A DNA stretch of 64,000 nucleotides. Source: Strigamia acuminata. Lineage: Eukaryota; Arthropoda; Chilopoda; Geophilomorpha; Linotaeniidae. Numbering within the stretch: the stretch's first letter is position 1; every line of letters starts with the position of its first letter. The notes beneath the pieces are model-generated. The model did no database searches. It was not told the origin of the DNA and was given only the letters and a program-made list of their open reading frames with translations. The stretch is taken from assembly GCA_949358305.1 (NCBI GenBank), contig OX442319.1, forward strand, positions 5,766,001 to 5,830,000. Direction: 5' to 3'. Positions 45,435-56,705 of the stretch are shown here, piece by piece. The position numbers were made by a program, and so were the translations under genes.

Positions 45435-46960
45435 GTTAAATCTATGGAAATATAATTTTAGAAATTGACAAATTTGCGAAAATACACTAAATGAACACAC
45501 GCCGAGACGTTAAATTGATTTCGAGCGTGTGCGAGTGGGTGGTATTCGCTCTCCGCGCATGTCGCGTAAACGTTTCCATGAACCCACTTCATTCAACGCC
45601 TACTGATTGCTTAAATAACTAAAATGGGGCTTAGTGGTACTCATTGGCACGTGAATGAGTGGGAAGAAGAAAATTTACACGCTAATGAAATTCAAATTTG
45701 GCGTATATAGTAAAAAAAAATTGTTGAAATTTAAAATGTCGGTTGCCGGGAGACGATGTTTAATATTTCGACGTCTTAACTCGTTCGTTTCCGAGATTCT
45801 CAAATGAAATACGCTTATTTCGAATCGATACTAACTTTCCTCGTGTTCCAAACGACCATTTCCGCTCGAGTTATGCGTACGAAAGCCTAAATTTTTACTA
45901 AAAAGACTGGCCGTGTTCAATTTTTCACCCGCTACATAAATAGGCCTAACATAAATAGTCTTAACGTCGTTGCATGATTTATCCGCATCTTGGGTCATCA
46001 TTTCTATCAATTGCGCGTTATTTGGACTTGATTAAATCAAATCAAAACGAAGTAGCCATAAAAATGTAACTTTATCACAAGATCCGAATGTATATATGTT
46101 AGTTAGTGTGTATATATATGTGGAAATTATTTTTTTGTTGGCGGCGCCGCGTGACAATTGAGGTGGTGCGGCCTTGGCATTACGTGTGCTGTCCCGCGTG
46201 AGATAAGCATCGACAAGACGAGCCGGCACGCAAAAGCCCTTAGAACATGCGATAGAATCGATCGAAGGACGACGGCGACTTCCGACAAAACTATCGCTTT
46301 GATAACAGTTCGTTTGCTCGTCCTTGTTTGCTTTTTCGTGTGAATTATTTGTGTGGGAAGAGACGCGGCACTTGACGAATGGATCGCAGCGTCTTAATGG
46401 CAACCTGCTGCTCTTTTATTTCGCCCACTTCTTGCTCTTGATGAGAAACGATCGATTCTCTACAACACGTCTTTTTGGTGACCTTGCTCTTGAAATAACG
46501 AGCGCTGCAACTGGTTTTTGTCACTCGAAACAAAACTACTCGAGGTTTTTCTAGTTTTCGTTTTTTGTGGGTTAGTTTTTGGGTTTTTGCGAGTAAATGG
46601 GGATTTAAATTCATTTATTTTTTATTCATTTATGTTAATTATGGTCGAATTGTGGGTTTTGTTCGCGGTTTTTGCTGGTGGATGCTTGAGCTGGGAGTAT
46701 TAGGACAAAAATAGCAGAGGAAGAAATTTTGAATGCATGTACTGAATGGAATGGGGTTTTATTTAGCGTTGCAACTCGTTCACGATTGTGAGTTTAGTTT
46801 ATGTTCAGTTTGAAGGCAGTTTGAATGTGTTCACGTTCACTTGGAGTTTTTTGGACATATATAGTTCAAGTTAATGAAGTTTGATTAAAAATTTGCGTTT
46901 ATTTATTTCAAATTGTTTATAAACATTTGTCATTTGTGCAATTTTTCTCTCTTTTTGTAA
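45435..46960. other. 5' intron of the LRR gene, no other gene seen
   Basis: An acceptor-like TATTTCCATAG ends at 45444 (minus), just upstream of the start codon, so this stretch is probably an intron between a non-coding first exon and the signal-peptide exon. Mixed composition with a GC-rich patch at 46140-46280. Confidence 0.4.
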
Positions 46961-46964
46961 ATTG

Positions 46965-47900
46965 TGATAAATTTTGGTGAATTTTGGTAAATTTTGGTAA
47001 ATTTGGTAAATTTTGGTGAATTTTGGTAAATTGTGATGAATTTTGGTGAATTTTGGTAATTTTTCGTAAATTTTGTTGAATTTTGTTAAATTTTGGTTAA
47101 TTTTGGTGAATTTTGGTGAATTCTGGTGAATTTTGGTGAATTCTGGTGAATTTTGGTAAACTGTGGTAAATTTTGGTAAATTTTGGTAAATTTTGGTGAA
47201 TTTTGGTAAATTTTGGTGAATTTTGGTAAATTTTGGTGAAGTTTGATGAATTTTGGTGAGTTTTGGTAAATTTTGGTAAATTTTGGTAAACTGGTAAATT
47301 GTGGTAAATTTTGGTAAATTGTTGTAAATTTTGGTAAATTGTTGTAAATTTTGGTACATTGTGGTAAATTTTGGTAAATTGTGGTAAATTTTGGTAAATT
47401 GTGGTAAATTTTGGTAAATTGTGGTAAATTTTGGTAAATTGTGGTAAATTTTGGTAAATTTTGGTAAACTGTGGTAAATTGTGGTAAATTTTGGTAAATT
47501 GTTGTACATTTTGGTACATTGTGGTAAATTTTGGTAAATTGTGGTAAATTTTGGTAAATTGTGGTAAATTTTGGTAAATTGTGGTAAATTTTGGTAAATT
47601 GTGGTAAATTTTGGTAAATTGTGGTAAATTTTGGTAAATTGTGGTAAATTTTGGTAAATTGTGATAAATTTTGGTAAATTGTGGTAAATTTTGGTAAATT
47701 GTGGTAAATTTTGGTAAATTGTGGTAAATTTTGGTAAATTGTGGTAAATTTTGGTAAATTGTGGTAAATTTTGGTAAATTGTGGTAAATTTTGGTAAACT
47801 AATAAATTTTGGTAAATTGTAAAAAAAATTGGTAAATTGTAAAAAAATTTGGTAAATTGTAAAAAAATTTGGTAAATTGTAAAAAAATTTGATAAATTGT
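46965..47900. repeat. Minisatellite of GGTAAATTTT/GGTAAATTGT, almost C-free
   Basis: About 0.9 kb of 10-bp half-units that alternate GGTAAATTTT and GGTAAATTGT, strongest as 20-bp dimers at 47360-47800. Left flank variants use GTGAATTTT. The plus strand has almost no C. The open minus frame (NLPKFTTIYQ) is a repeat artefact. Confidence 0.95.
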
Positions 47901-48019
47901 AATAAATTTTAGTAAACTGTAATAAATTTTGCTAAATTATAATAAATCTAGCTAAATTTTAAAAAATTGCTAATTTGAATACATTTTCTTAAAAAAATTC
48001 ATGAACTCTTATCAAATCT

Positions 48020-48310
48020 TACAAAAATCCCACAACCTGTGACAAATCTTTCTCAACAAAACACTTCGCCCACATCCACCTTCCATTCATCTCCCCCAAA
48101 CTCCCATCCACAAACAACTCAAAAACCTTTCAAACCCACATCCCCCAATCTAAAACCCCAACAAACCCCTACAAACCCTCCAAATCCAACCACACTCACA
48201 CCACACTCACCCAAATCGACAACCCCAAAACCCAAAAACAAAACCCAAAACTCCTTCCTCCCCACATCCCCCCCCACATCCAAACTCCATCCACTTCATT
48301 GACACACAAC
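48020..48310. other. G-depleted, C-rich stretch next to the C-free minisatellite
   Basis: Plus strand is rich in C and A (CCCACATCCCCCAATC etc.) with very little G for about 290 bp. No gene seen. Confidence 0.7.
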
Positions 48311-48919
48311 AACACCACAAATAAAACAGCACATTTATAATAAATATCCCACTCAAACTTGATACTTTTATCAACCCCTTCCAATTGGCAGGCCACTTTG
48401 CACTAATTATACACCTCGCAAAGAACCAGCAGTCGACTCGCACGCAAGTACGTAACACAAACCTCGTACAACTCGCACCGTACGCCAGTAACGGGTACAA
48501 CACACTCCTGTCTGACCTAATGAGTCCCGGAAGCAAGAACCCACCTCGCCACCCACGTATCATCGATTGATGAGCCGCAATGCCGAGGCCGAGCGTTATC
48601 TCGGACCGATTCCGCACCCCCGCGTCGTTTCCTGCGCGTTTTACGTCGTTTTAATTAAATAAAACACAAAGTAGGAGGGAATTAGCACTGCAGTAAGTAA
48701 TAGCGCCTAGTAATTGAGCGAGGGGGTTAAGGTTAAGAGTTTTAACACGCGCTTAACCCTTCAGTGCCAGCGCCACCATTCGCACGGGGGATTCGAGCTC
48801 GTGCGGTGCAGTGAGCGGCGTGTGGCATCCATTGCGCATGCACGGGGATTGCGAGTGCAAATGTCAGGGGTTGCACGTTTGGATGTTGTGGGCGATTGTG
48901 ATTATTTTTGGTTGCTTAC

Positions 48920-48976
48920 CTGAGTCGTTTCGTTGGGGTTTTAGGTTGGTTTTAGCTTGGTTTTACCGACTGCACT
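48920..48976 (-). promoter_or_regulatory. Candidate promoter and non-coding exon 1 of the LRR gene
   Basis: On the minus strand an arthropod initiator-like TCAGTGC (start about 48976) is followed by 57 nt of ATG-free sequence ending ACTCAG|GTAAGC (donor 48919). The region upstream (49000-49150) is GC/CpG-rich and has no TATA box. Assignment to the LRR gene rests on strand, the donor, and the acceptor just before the signal-peptide exon. Confidence 0.35.
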
Positions 48977-49299
48977 GATCGGACGGAAGAAACCAGGCGC
49001 GCGCACCTTTCAACGTTCCCCAGGGCGCGCGCTTTGGACGAAGGAGCAGCGACCGCGCACCGGGCATGCGCGTGTTGTGAGGTGCATGAGCTGGTTCTCT
49101 GCAGTTGGTTTGGTGCGGGGAGCGGGTGGTAGGACGAGCCACTGTCGGTTGGCGGTTGCGCAGTGTGGAGATGCAGAAGGTAAGGCGGGAGGTAGAAAAA
49201 TATGTAATGTGCGAGAAAGTCTACATACGCTCGTATGTCCAAAGTTTTAATAAAAGCATTGGTGGATTTATGAAGGGGGCTAAGGGCAGGACAAAATCG

Positions 49300-49705
49300 T
49301 GCGAAAAATTGATTCTTTTGGACGAAAAATTGATTTTTTTAAACAAAAAATTGATTCTCTTGGACGAAAAACTGATTTTGTAGACTAAAAATAAATTTGT
49401 AGGACGACAAATTGATTATATGGACAACAAATTGATTTTTTGGACGAAAAATTGATTCTTTTGAACGAAAAATTGATTTTTTTAAACAAAAAATTAATTC
49501 TCTTGGACGAAAAATTGATTTTGTAGACTAAAAATAAATTTCTAGGACGACAAATTGATTTTATGGACAATAAATTGATTTTTTTAGACAAAAAATTAAT
49601 TCTTTTGGACGAAAAATTGATTTTGTAGACTAAAAATTAATTTGTAGGACGACAAATTGATTTTATGGACGACAAATTGATTGTTTGAACGAAAAATTGA
49701 TTTTT
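49300..49705. repeat. Minisatellite with higher-order structure
   Basis: A 15-20-bp motif (GACGAAAAATTGATTTTTT-like) alternates with GTAGACTAAAAATAAATTT and GGACGACAAATTGATT; the alternating pattern itself repeats about every 100-146 bp. The flank (AAAAATGAAGGCCAAAAA) recurs at 57790. Confidence 0.9.
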
Positions 49706-49976
49706 GAGACCAAAAAATTCAAACATTCAAAAATGAAGGCCAAAAACATTCATTTATCGGCAAAATACACAAATCTTTGGATCAAAAACATTCATTTTTC
49801 CCCAAAAAAAAATTCATTCTAGACAAAAAAAATTAATTTCGGCCAACATCGTATATTGTGCGTGCAAAACCGAACCAAAATGGCCACCACCTTGTACGTT
49901 ATTGTCACGCGCCTCCTCCCCCAACCAACCACAACGCCCCAAAAGCGCCGACTTTACCGAAACGTCACCCCACCAG

Positions 49977-49984
49977 TACATAAA
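49977..49984 (+). promoter_or_regulatory. TATA-like box of the H3 gene
   Basis: TACATAAA, 71 bp before the H3 ATG. A plausible but weak TATA element. Confidence 0.4.
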
Positions 49985-50024
49985 CCAGACCAAATCAACA
50001 ATACAAACATTCGTTGCAAGCTAA

Positions 50025-50465
<441 letters not shown>

Positions 50466-50519
50466 GTTTTGTATTTTATTCTAATGTTGGGAATTATTAT
50501 TATTATTAAATAAAATTAT

Positions 50520-51177
50520 TAAAATAATTGGATTTGTGGTTTAATTTGTAAATAAAAGATGGAACGGAACATTTGTATGAATATTCGTATGAATTACTGG
50601 GTTTTTCGCTTTAATTCATTGAAATTCCTAAAGAAAAGGATCGTATTCTTGCATATTATGTTGTACTTCTAAGCGGGATTTAAGTAAAATTAATCTATTT
50701 AATTTGTTAAGAAAATAGCAGTCGTATATTTTTGATTAAATCTTGGACGAAGATTAAATATGTATAATCTTTGCAGATAATAAAAGTTCGTTCTTTAAAA
50801 TAAAACAAATAGCACTTTCTACAATAAAACCAACATCCACAAATGCAGAAAAGACATTAATTTCATTTATTAGTAATTTTTGTTAGAAATTGTTCAGATA
50901 AATCAGTAAAAATCTGCAAAAATTAATAATATTTAATTAAAAAAATAGAATAAAAAATTTATTATAATTGATTTTTATTAAGAAAAATGTTTAATGTTAG
51001 TATGTCAGTTAATATTAAGAAACATATGATCGTTTTATGTGATTTTCAGCGGTCAGCGCGTAAATTTCGACTGTGGTGTCTCTCCTATATCCAAAGATGT
51101 CACTAATTGCCGTAAATATATCCAAATTTACCCAGCCCTGCCGTCAAGAACACGACCTAAACAAACCACACCACCAA
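50520..51177. other. Intergenic; duplicated flank from ~50850
   Basis: AT-rich. From about 50850 the sequence (TTTATTAGTAATTTTTGTTA) is paralogous to 62260 onward, which marks the left edge of the direct duplication. No gene seen. Confidence 0.6.
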
Positions 51178-51750
51178 CTAACAAGCACAGACGCGTTGTC
51201 GTTTACACGGCGGTTCGTTTTCATCGTGCTCTAATGGTATTTCGTGCACCAAATGCGACGAATATCGTCGCCTATTCCAACCTGCGTATGTCACTTCCCT
51301 TAGTACACGCCGAAACGCTTTTACCGTATTCTTTACCAGCTCCTTGCGATGTAAATCATCAGCAATTTGAGTTAACCGTCTCTTCGCAATTAATATTTCT
51401 CTATCGGAAGAAGCGGTTTGCTTCGCTGCATCGCTCTCATCGAACACAACAGCTGCAGCTGCCCCTTTTTCTCGAACTTCACGTTTCTTACGTCTATGCT
51501 GTTCCCGTTTCTCTTCTCTTTGAGCTTTCTTCTCTTCATAATTTAGAATCTTACGAATATAATGATGTCGTATAATTGCCGCTTTGCCTATGCTGTTTAC
51601 GATGAGTGCGCAACGACTTAGATACAATCGTGACTCCAAATGTCGAACAGTCGTAAGCTTGTATTTGCTCAGCGTTATCATGTGATCTGCTTGACGGATT
51701 TTCTTATTATAAGCCAGTTTTTCGATAAAAGCCTGTTTTTCGATGTTCAT
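51178..51750 (-). CDS. Uncharacterised basic protein, copy 1 (190 aa)
   Basis: Unknown family. ATG at 51750 (MNIEKQAFIEKLAYNKKI), stop at 51178, single exon. Lys/Arg- and Glu-rich, with a charged helix at about 90-115 (KKAQREEKREQHRRKKREVR), an Ala patch, a second basic helix (about 130-160) and a C-terminal nuclear-localisation-like PPCKRQRVCAC. No signal peptide or membrane segment. The paralogue at 62571-63143 has the same length, no gaps and roughly 90% identity, and both keep an open frame, so selection is likely. A TATA box and initiator sit upstream. Probably a nuclear protein. Confidence 0.7.
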   Translation of the reverse strand: MNIEKQAFIEKLAYNKKIRQADHMITLSKYKLTTVRHLESRLYLSRCALIVNSIGKAAIIRHHYIRKILNYEEKKAQREEKREQHRRKKREVREKGAAAAVVFDESDAAKQTASSDREILIAKRRLTQIADDLHRKELVKNTVKAFRRVLREVTYAGWNRRRYSSHLVHEIPLEHDENEPPCKRQRVCAC

Positions 51751-51824
51751 TCTGTCGGGAAAACTAGTTTGTGGTAACGGGTAAGCGATTTACAGAAAGT
51801 GGATTGAATGATACCTTGTGCGGC

Positions 51825-51831
51825 ATTTATA
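51825..51831 (-). promoter_or_regulatory. TATA box of basic-protein copy 1
   Basis: TATAAAT on the minus strand, about 80 bp before the ATG, with an initiator-like TATCATTCAA about 25 bp downstream. The same arrangement is kept in copy 2. Confidence 0.6.
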
Positions 51832-52029
51832 GGTCATGTCATGTATTCACGTTACGTCAACCTGACGTGTGTTGTAGGTCGTAGAACGTTCGATCGCGAA
51901 TCGCGATTATTTTGTTTATTTTGTTATTATGCAAATGTTTGTTTAAGGGGCCTGGAATCAGTGGACATCAAACTCGCAACATTTTTATTTTATTTTATTA
52001 AAATGGGAACCCTAGAAAACTGACACCCA

Positions 52030-52449
52030 CATTTCTGGGGCCCCTACAAATCACAGATCTTTAAAAATCTGTGCTTGGGGCACCTAAAAATCCGAGATCT
52101 TTGAAAATCTGTGGCTAGGGCCCCTAAAAATCCGAGATTTTTTGAAAGAAAATGTGGTTTGGGCCCCTATAAATCCGAAATCTTTAAAAATCTGTGCTTG
52201 GGGCACCTAAAAATCCGAGATCTTTGAAAATCTGTGGCTGGGGCCCCTACAAATCAGAGATCTTTAAAAATCTGTGCATGGGGGCTTGGAGCCCTTACAA
52301 ATCAGCGATCTTTAAAAATCGGTGGCTGAAGCCGCTAAAAATCCGAGATTTTTTTAAAAAAAAATATGTGGCTGGCTTGGGCCCCTATAAATCCGAAATC
52401 TTTAAAAATCTGTGGCTGGGGCCCCTAAAAATCCAACATCTGTAAAAAT
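52030..52449. repeat. ~38-bp minisatellite (GGGGCCCCTAAAAATCC type)
   Basis: About ten degenerate units of GGGGCCCCTAAAAATCCGAG plus ATCTTTAAAAATCTGTGGCT. Each unit carries a GGGCCC palindrome. Continues at 53614 after the solo LTR; a related array is at 63570-63930. Confidence 0.92.
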
Positions 52450-53613
52450 TGTTGCGACTCCGGGTTTCTGACCTGTAAAATACTTACCTTTACCGGTCAA
52501 TCCGCAATTGAGCTGCCGTTGATAGGACTTAGACTCTAGTGCCTGTAAAATAGTGTCTAGGGGTAATTTTAATGGAATGAAAACTGCCGTTTGAATGTAA
52601 TAAAAATACAAATAACTTTATTCGGTGAATTTACAAGAATAATGATAATATTAATGATATTAATAATTATGACTAATAATTAAACAGAAAGTGAAAAAGA
52701 AAGGAAATATAACGAGAGCGACAATGCTCTCGGCAAACAAAGGCTTTATTTTGGCGCGCGACAAACAGAGTTTGTCACGTACACCAAAAATGGCGAGACG
52801 AACTTGCCGATACAAATTTCGTCGCTCGTCCGATGGTTTCAACTGCGGACTCCGGAGGAAAGCTCACGGTGGTCCACAGTCTCTACGATGGTTCACGGGC
52901 AAACGTTGGTGCTATGCCAGCAACGATGAGTCTCGGAACAAGTCAGACGAGACTCACAATAACCGGTAGTGAGCGGTTTTCTCGGGCGTGACCCGAGATT
53001 CGTGTAAGTGCGGGTAACCGACGATGGCGGTTACACGCAAAGCGCAAATAAGGCTGGTTCCACCGTCAATACAGTGGAAACAGCAAAGATGAATCTCAAC
53101 TCACCAAACTAACACGATCAATACTTGAGTTACGGGTTTTTGGTCCTTTTCAAAGCAGTGAAGTTGTGTTCTTGTTGGTGATGTGGTCGAGAGTGAGTTC
53201 GCCGCCAAAACTTGGGGCTTTTATGCACTCTCTGGTCCTGCGCATGAAATATGCGTAGAGTGGTGATTTTGGTGCAATACAGGATGTATTACATCATCAT
53301 CATCACTCTGATGTAATGTTTTAACCCAAAAGAGGGTAAAGTGTGCCTGAGGGATTTCCGCTCTCAAGTCACACTTTTTGGCGTGTGCCGTATTAAATAA
53401 TTATTTAAGTGTGACAAATCGGCACCTGCAGGCCTGGCACACTTCGGTTTTTTCCCCTAAATAGGGGTGAGAATATGCAAGGGCAATTCTCCTCTCCTAA
53501 TTAAGTAGTTTGGTTTGGCGTGTGTCAAACCAAAATAAAACAAAATATACAATTTCTTTTAGTGGTGACAAATTTATTTCAAATATAAATAAAAACACTT
53601 CAGGGTCACCACA
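52450..53613 (-). mobile_element. Solo LTR (1164 bp) of a relative of the full-length element
   Basis: On the minus strand it begins TGTGGTGACC and ends GGAGTCGCAACA, flanked by a 4-bp AAAT duplication (52446-52449, 53614-53617). It shares with the 7.2-kb LTR the start (TGTGGTGA), the ACACGCCAA motif, CCCTAGACA near the end, and the AAACCCGGAGTCGCAACA / AAACCCGGATCGCAGCA terminus, so it is the same lineage but a different family. No internal region, so it arose by LTR-LTR recombination. The other copy of this duplicated block (about 63892) has the uninterrupted site. Confidence 0.92.
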
Positions 53614-53717
53614 AAATCAATGGCTAAGGCCCCTAAAAATGAGCGCTCCTACATATGGGACCCCTAAAAATCCGGGTCTCTAGGCCCCAAACAAAACTCC
53701 TAAATCATAATTGAATT
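53614..53717. repeat. Right remainder of the duplicated block
   Basis: AATCAATGGCTAAGGCCCCT onward matches 63889-64000 and closes the block interrupted by the solo LTR. Confidence 0.85.
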
Positions 53718-53753
53718 TTTAAAAAAATTAGAAATGTGGATGAATTGTGTCTA

Positions 53754-54526
53754 CAGGGTGGTCAGAAAGTCTGGTTCTCAGTAAATAATTCCCAAACTGT
53801 TGTAGTTGATGATTCAGCAAAATTATTGTAAGGGTAGTATGTCGGGGGAAATCCAATTATGACATCCAATTTCACCTCAGAGGTCATCTTCAAGGTCATC
53901 CATATTGTAACTCGAGAACTGTGACAGATAGAGCAAAAAGGTGAATTAGAAAGTTGTAGAGCATCATCCAATTAGTCTAGAACCGTTCTTAAAAAAATTA
54001 TTTCTTACTGAAAAGTTTTGAGAAAAATGGTCTAAAGCATTAGTCTACTCAGCATTGTAACTCAGCTTTGTAACCTAAAACTATTGAGGGAACCAAGCTA
54101 ATCCTCAATTAGGACACTTTATTTGGTCATACTTATAAGTGGAAAAGAGGAAACACAAAAGAAAAAAAATACTCCATAATTTATTTTGGAAATACATTCC
54201 AACATGATTGTTTTAGGTTACAAAGCTGAGTAGACTTAACATTTCAAACCTTTTTTTCTCAAAACTTTTCGGTAAGAAATAATTTTTTTAAGAACAGTTC
54301 TAGACTAATTAGATGATCCTCTACAACTTTCTAATTCACTTTTTTTCTCTATCTGTCACGGTTCTCGAGTTGCAATATGGATGACCTTGAAGATGACCTC
54401 TGAGGTCAAGTTGGATGTTATAATTGGATTTCCCCCGACATACTACCCTTACAATAATTTTGCTGAATCAACATCTAGAACAGTTTGGGAATTATTTACA
54501 TAGAACCAGACTTTCTGACCACCCTG
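53754..54526. mobile_element. Foldback element FB3
   Basis: Starts CAGGGTGGTCAGAAAGTCTG and ends with the complement; arms of about 300 bp pair over most of their length. Flanked by TA (53752-53753, 54527-54528). Only the outermost bases resemble FB1/FB2, so this is a separate family with the same design. No transposase. Confidence 0.9.
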
Positions 54527-54619
54527 TATATTGTTTCTTGTAACTCAAGAAAGATGAGCGAGCGATTCAGTAAAAAAAAAGGCAGAAAAACTTGCTTCTT
54601 TTATTACTCATACTTCGTT

Positions 54620-55522
54620 ATTGTATACAAGTTTGCAAAAATAATTCTTTCGCTTTGATTAAACTAATCTTAAGATGTTTTGACAACGCCCACGTCTTCG
54701 CCTACAATACAAAATGACAGTCAAACAAACATACTCAACCAAACTATGGAATAAATACCTCTGGAATCCACACGTCAAACAAATAGGACTGTACGTCGAA
54801 TCGTGCCGACATGGACTGCTCTAACAGCGTCTTCAGTGATTCCATCTCGTCTAAAAACTGATCCTGGTTCTGAAATTGATTAATTTAATGTTAGAATAAT
54901 AAATGATTTTTGTGTGTTGTTGTTGGTGAATATGTGTCGAGAGTGAGCGAAACCGTCAAAATTTGGGTTTTTATGCACTCACAGATCCTGAGCTAATTTT
55001 GATGTAACAAAGGGATTATTGCACCGTAATTTCTGCTCTCGCGTCATACCCACCACAATTTATCGAGTTTTTGTTATCGGTTTTTAATGATTTTTTAGAA
55101 CCAAAACAAATCATTTTTAGAACCAAAAATTGATTTTTTAAAACCAAAAATTGATTTTTTAGAACCAAAAATCGATTTTTTAGACAAAAATTTCTTACCG
55201 GTACTCGTTTTGGTGATCGTTTTGCTGGATCAGTTGCGGTTTTCACTACAAAAAATAAGTTATATTTTTTATTTTTATTTGTGAATAATGTGGTCTTGAC
55301 CTGGTTTCTGGCGTTTAGCCGGCATGGCGCTTTGTTTTGCTGGTCTACCGGTAGTTCTTGCTTTTCCTCCATTTTTTGATGGTTTTTCTCCAATATTAGA
55401 TGGGGTTTTTAATTTTAGCGCTTTTATCAGTTGTGTTACTGATGGTGTAACGCTTTTCACAATTGGAAAAGGATTTTTCTTATCATTTGGAGTTGAATAG
55501 AATTTAATAAAGGATAAACCGA
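54620..55522 (-). pseudogene. XRCC1-like copy C, 3' part only
   Basis: Minus-strand exons in one continuous frame: 55522-55301 (FGLSFIKFYSTPND, the last strand of the XRCC1 N-terminal domain, then a Lys/Pro-rich linker with PAKRQKPG), 55245-55199 (TATDPAKRSPKRVP), 54869-54759 (DEMESLKTLLEQSMSARF, acidic/helical, ending FDVWIPE) and a last exon from 54701, stop about 54618. GT-AG junctions are good. The 5' half (exons for the β-sandwich) is missing: homology stops at about 55522 against the dispersed repeat that FB2 entered. The linker looks like a nuclear-localisation region. No BRCT domain. Could still be transcribed from elsewhere, but as seen it is 5'-truncated. Confidence 0.6.
54911..55057 (-). 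mobile_element. LTR fragment related to the solo LTR
   Basis: GTCGAGAGTGAGCGAAACCG and the following GGGTTTTTATGCACTC resemble the interior of the 52450-53613 LTR; the fragment ends near TACCCACCACA, like an LTR edge. About 150 bp, inside an intron of copy C. Confidence 0.6.
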
Positions 55523-55529
55523 ATTGCAG

Positions 55530-55596
55530 GCGAAGCCTAACCCAAGGCGGGCAATTCAAACAACTCAGCTTTATGTATGTGTCCGAAGTTGGTATA
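55530..55596. repeat. Dispersed repeat split by FB2 (left part)
   Basis: Homologous to 37672-37732; the right part resumes at 56302. See the FB2 entry. Confidence 0.85.
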
Positions 55597-56301
55597 CAGG
55601 GTGAACAAAAAGTCTGGTTCCCTACTAAATATTTCTGAAAGTGCTGACAATGCATCTAATTAAATGATGGCAAAGTATTTACGTTGGGTGGGGCAATCTT
55701 TTGGTGACCCGAAATTTGACCTTGGGATGTTCCTTCAAGGTCATTTGAAAATTATCTCGAAAACCGTTAGAGATAGACAAAAATTTCCAATTGTAAACTT
55801 GTAGAGCAATATTTGTTTAGTCTAAAAATGACTAATTCTCAAATCTTTTGTACTAAAAATTTTTAAGAAAATTGCAATTTAAAAAGTAGACACAAGTCAA
55901 AGAATAACATGGCCAAAATTTGGAAAAGTGTCAAAAATGTGCTGATTAGATGTAAAATGACCCAAAAAATCGATTCCCCTGGTTGGAATTTGCATATCTG
56001 GCACCATTGCAGAGATATGGGTAGAAAACTGAATTTTTGTATGACTTTTTCTTTTCAAAACTACTTTTTCAATTGCGATTTTCTTAAAATTTTTTAGTAC
56101 AAAAGATTTGAGAATTAGTCATTTTTAGACTACACAAATGTTGCTCTACAAGTTTACAATGGGAAATTTTTGTCTATCTCTAACGGTTTTCGAGATAATT
56201 TTCAAATGACCTAACTTTAATACTTTGCCATCATTGCATTAGATGCATTGTCAGCACTTTCAGAAATATTTAGTAGGGAACCAGACTTTTTGTTCACCCT
56301 G
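55597..56301. mobile_element. Foldback element FB2 (same family as FB1)
   Basis: Starts CAGGGTGAACAAAAAGTCTG and ends with the complement, flanked by TA. It is close to FB1 over both arms but with an internal deletion in the right arm. The insertion splits a sequence whose intact version is at about 37672-37775, proving a clean TA insertion. Confidence 0.92.
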
Positions 56302-56339
56302 TATTATTAAATTAATTTATAAATATCATTCAATTTACG

Positions 56340-56390
56340 GCAGAGATCGCCTTTCAATAAATTATCCGCGATGAAGTTCTGAAAATAACA
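56340..56390 (-). pseudogene. XRCC1-like exon 2 scrap
   Basis: Minus: TTTTCAG|AACTTCATCGCGGATAAT, encoding FIADNLLK. Equivalent to the A2 exon at about 30070, with the acceptor G intact here. Only about 40 coding bases remain. Confidence 0.6.
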
Positions 56391-56705
56391 CATAATACTG
56401 TACCAGAGCTCCCTTTAGCTTGACCCAGGAGTGACCACGAGGGGGTAGAGAGTTGGATTTTTCCTCCCAATTATAATTTAAAACAAAAAAATAAAATGTT
56501 AATTTACAAAAAAAAATAAACGTTATTACTTATTAAACCAAAAAAATAAACCGTCAATGGGCTAGCTTTATCTTAATCTTTCCTTTCTTACGTAGTTCCA
56601 ATCGTCTGATTTCTTTCTTTAATTTTTGCTACGAGTTCTTCTAAATCTAATATTTTCGCTTTATTAGTAATCAGCTTTCATATTACAGTATCTCTGTATG
56701 AGGGA

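Noticed and set aside
46871-47519. 212- and 140-codon minus ORFs (KFTTIYQNLP repeats)
   Set aside because: Artefact of a 10/20-bp minisatellite.
48196-48617. Minus ORFs with apparent hydrophobic stretches (WMWGGMWGG)
   Set aside because: Produced by the G-depleted, C-rich + strand; no homology and no gene structure.
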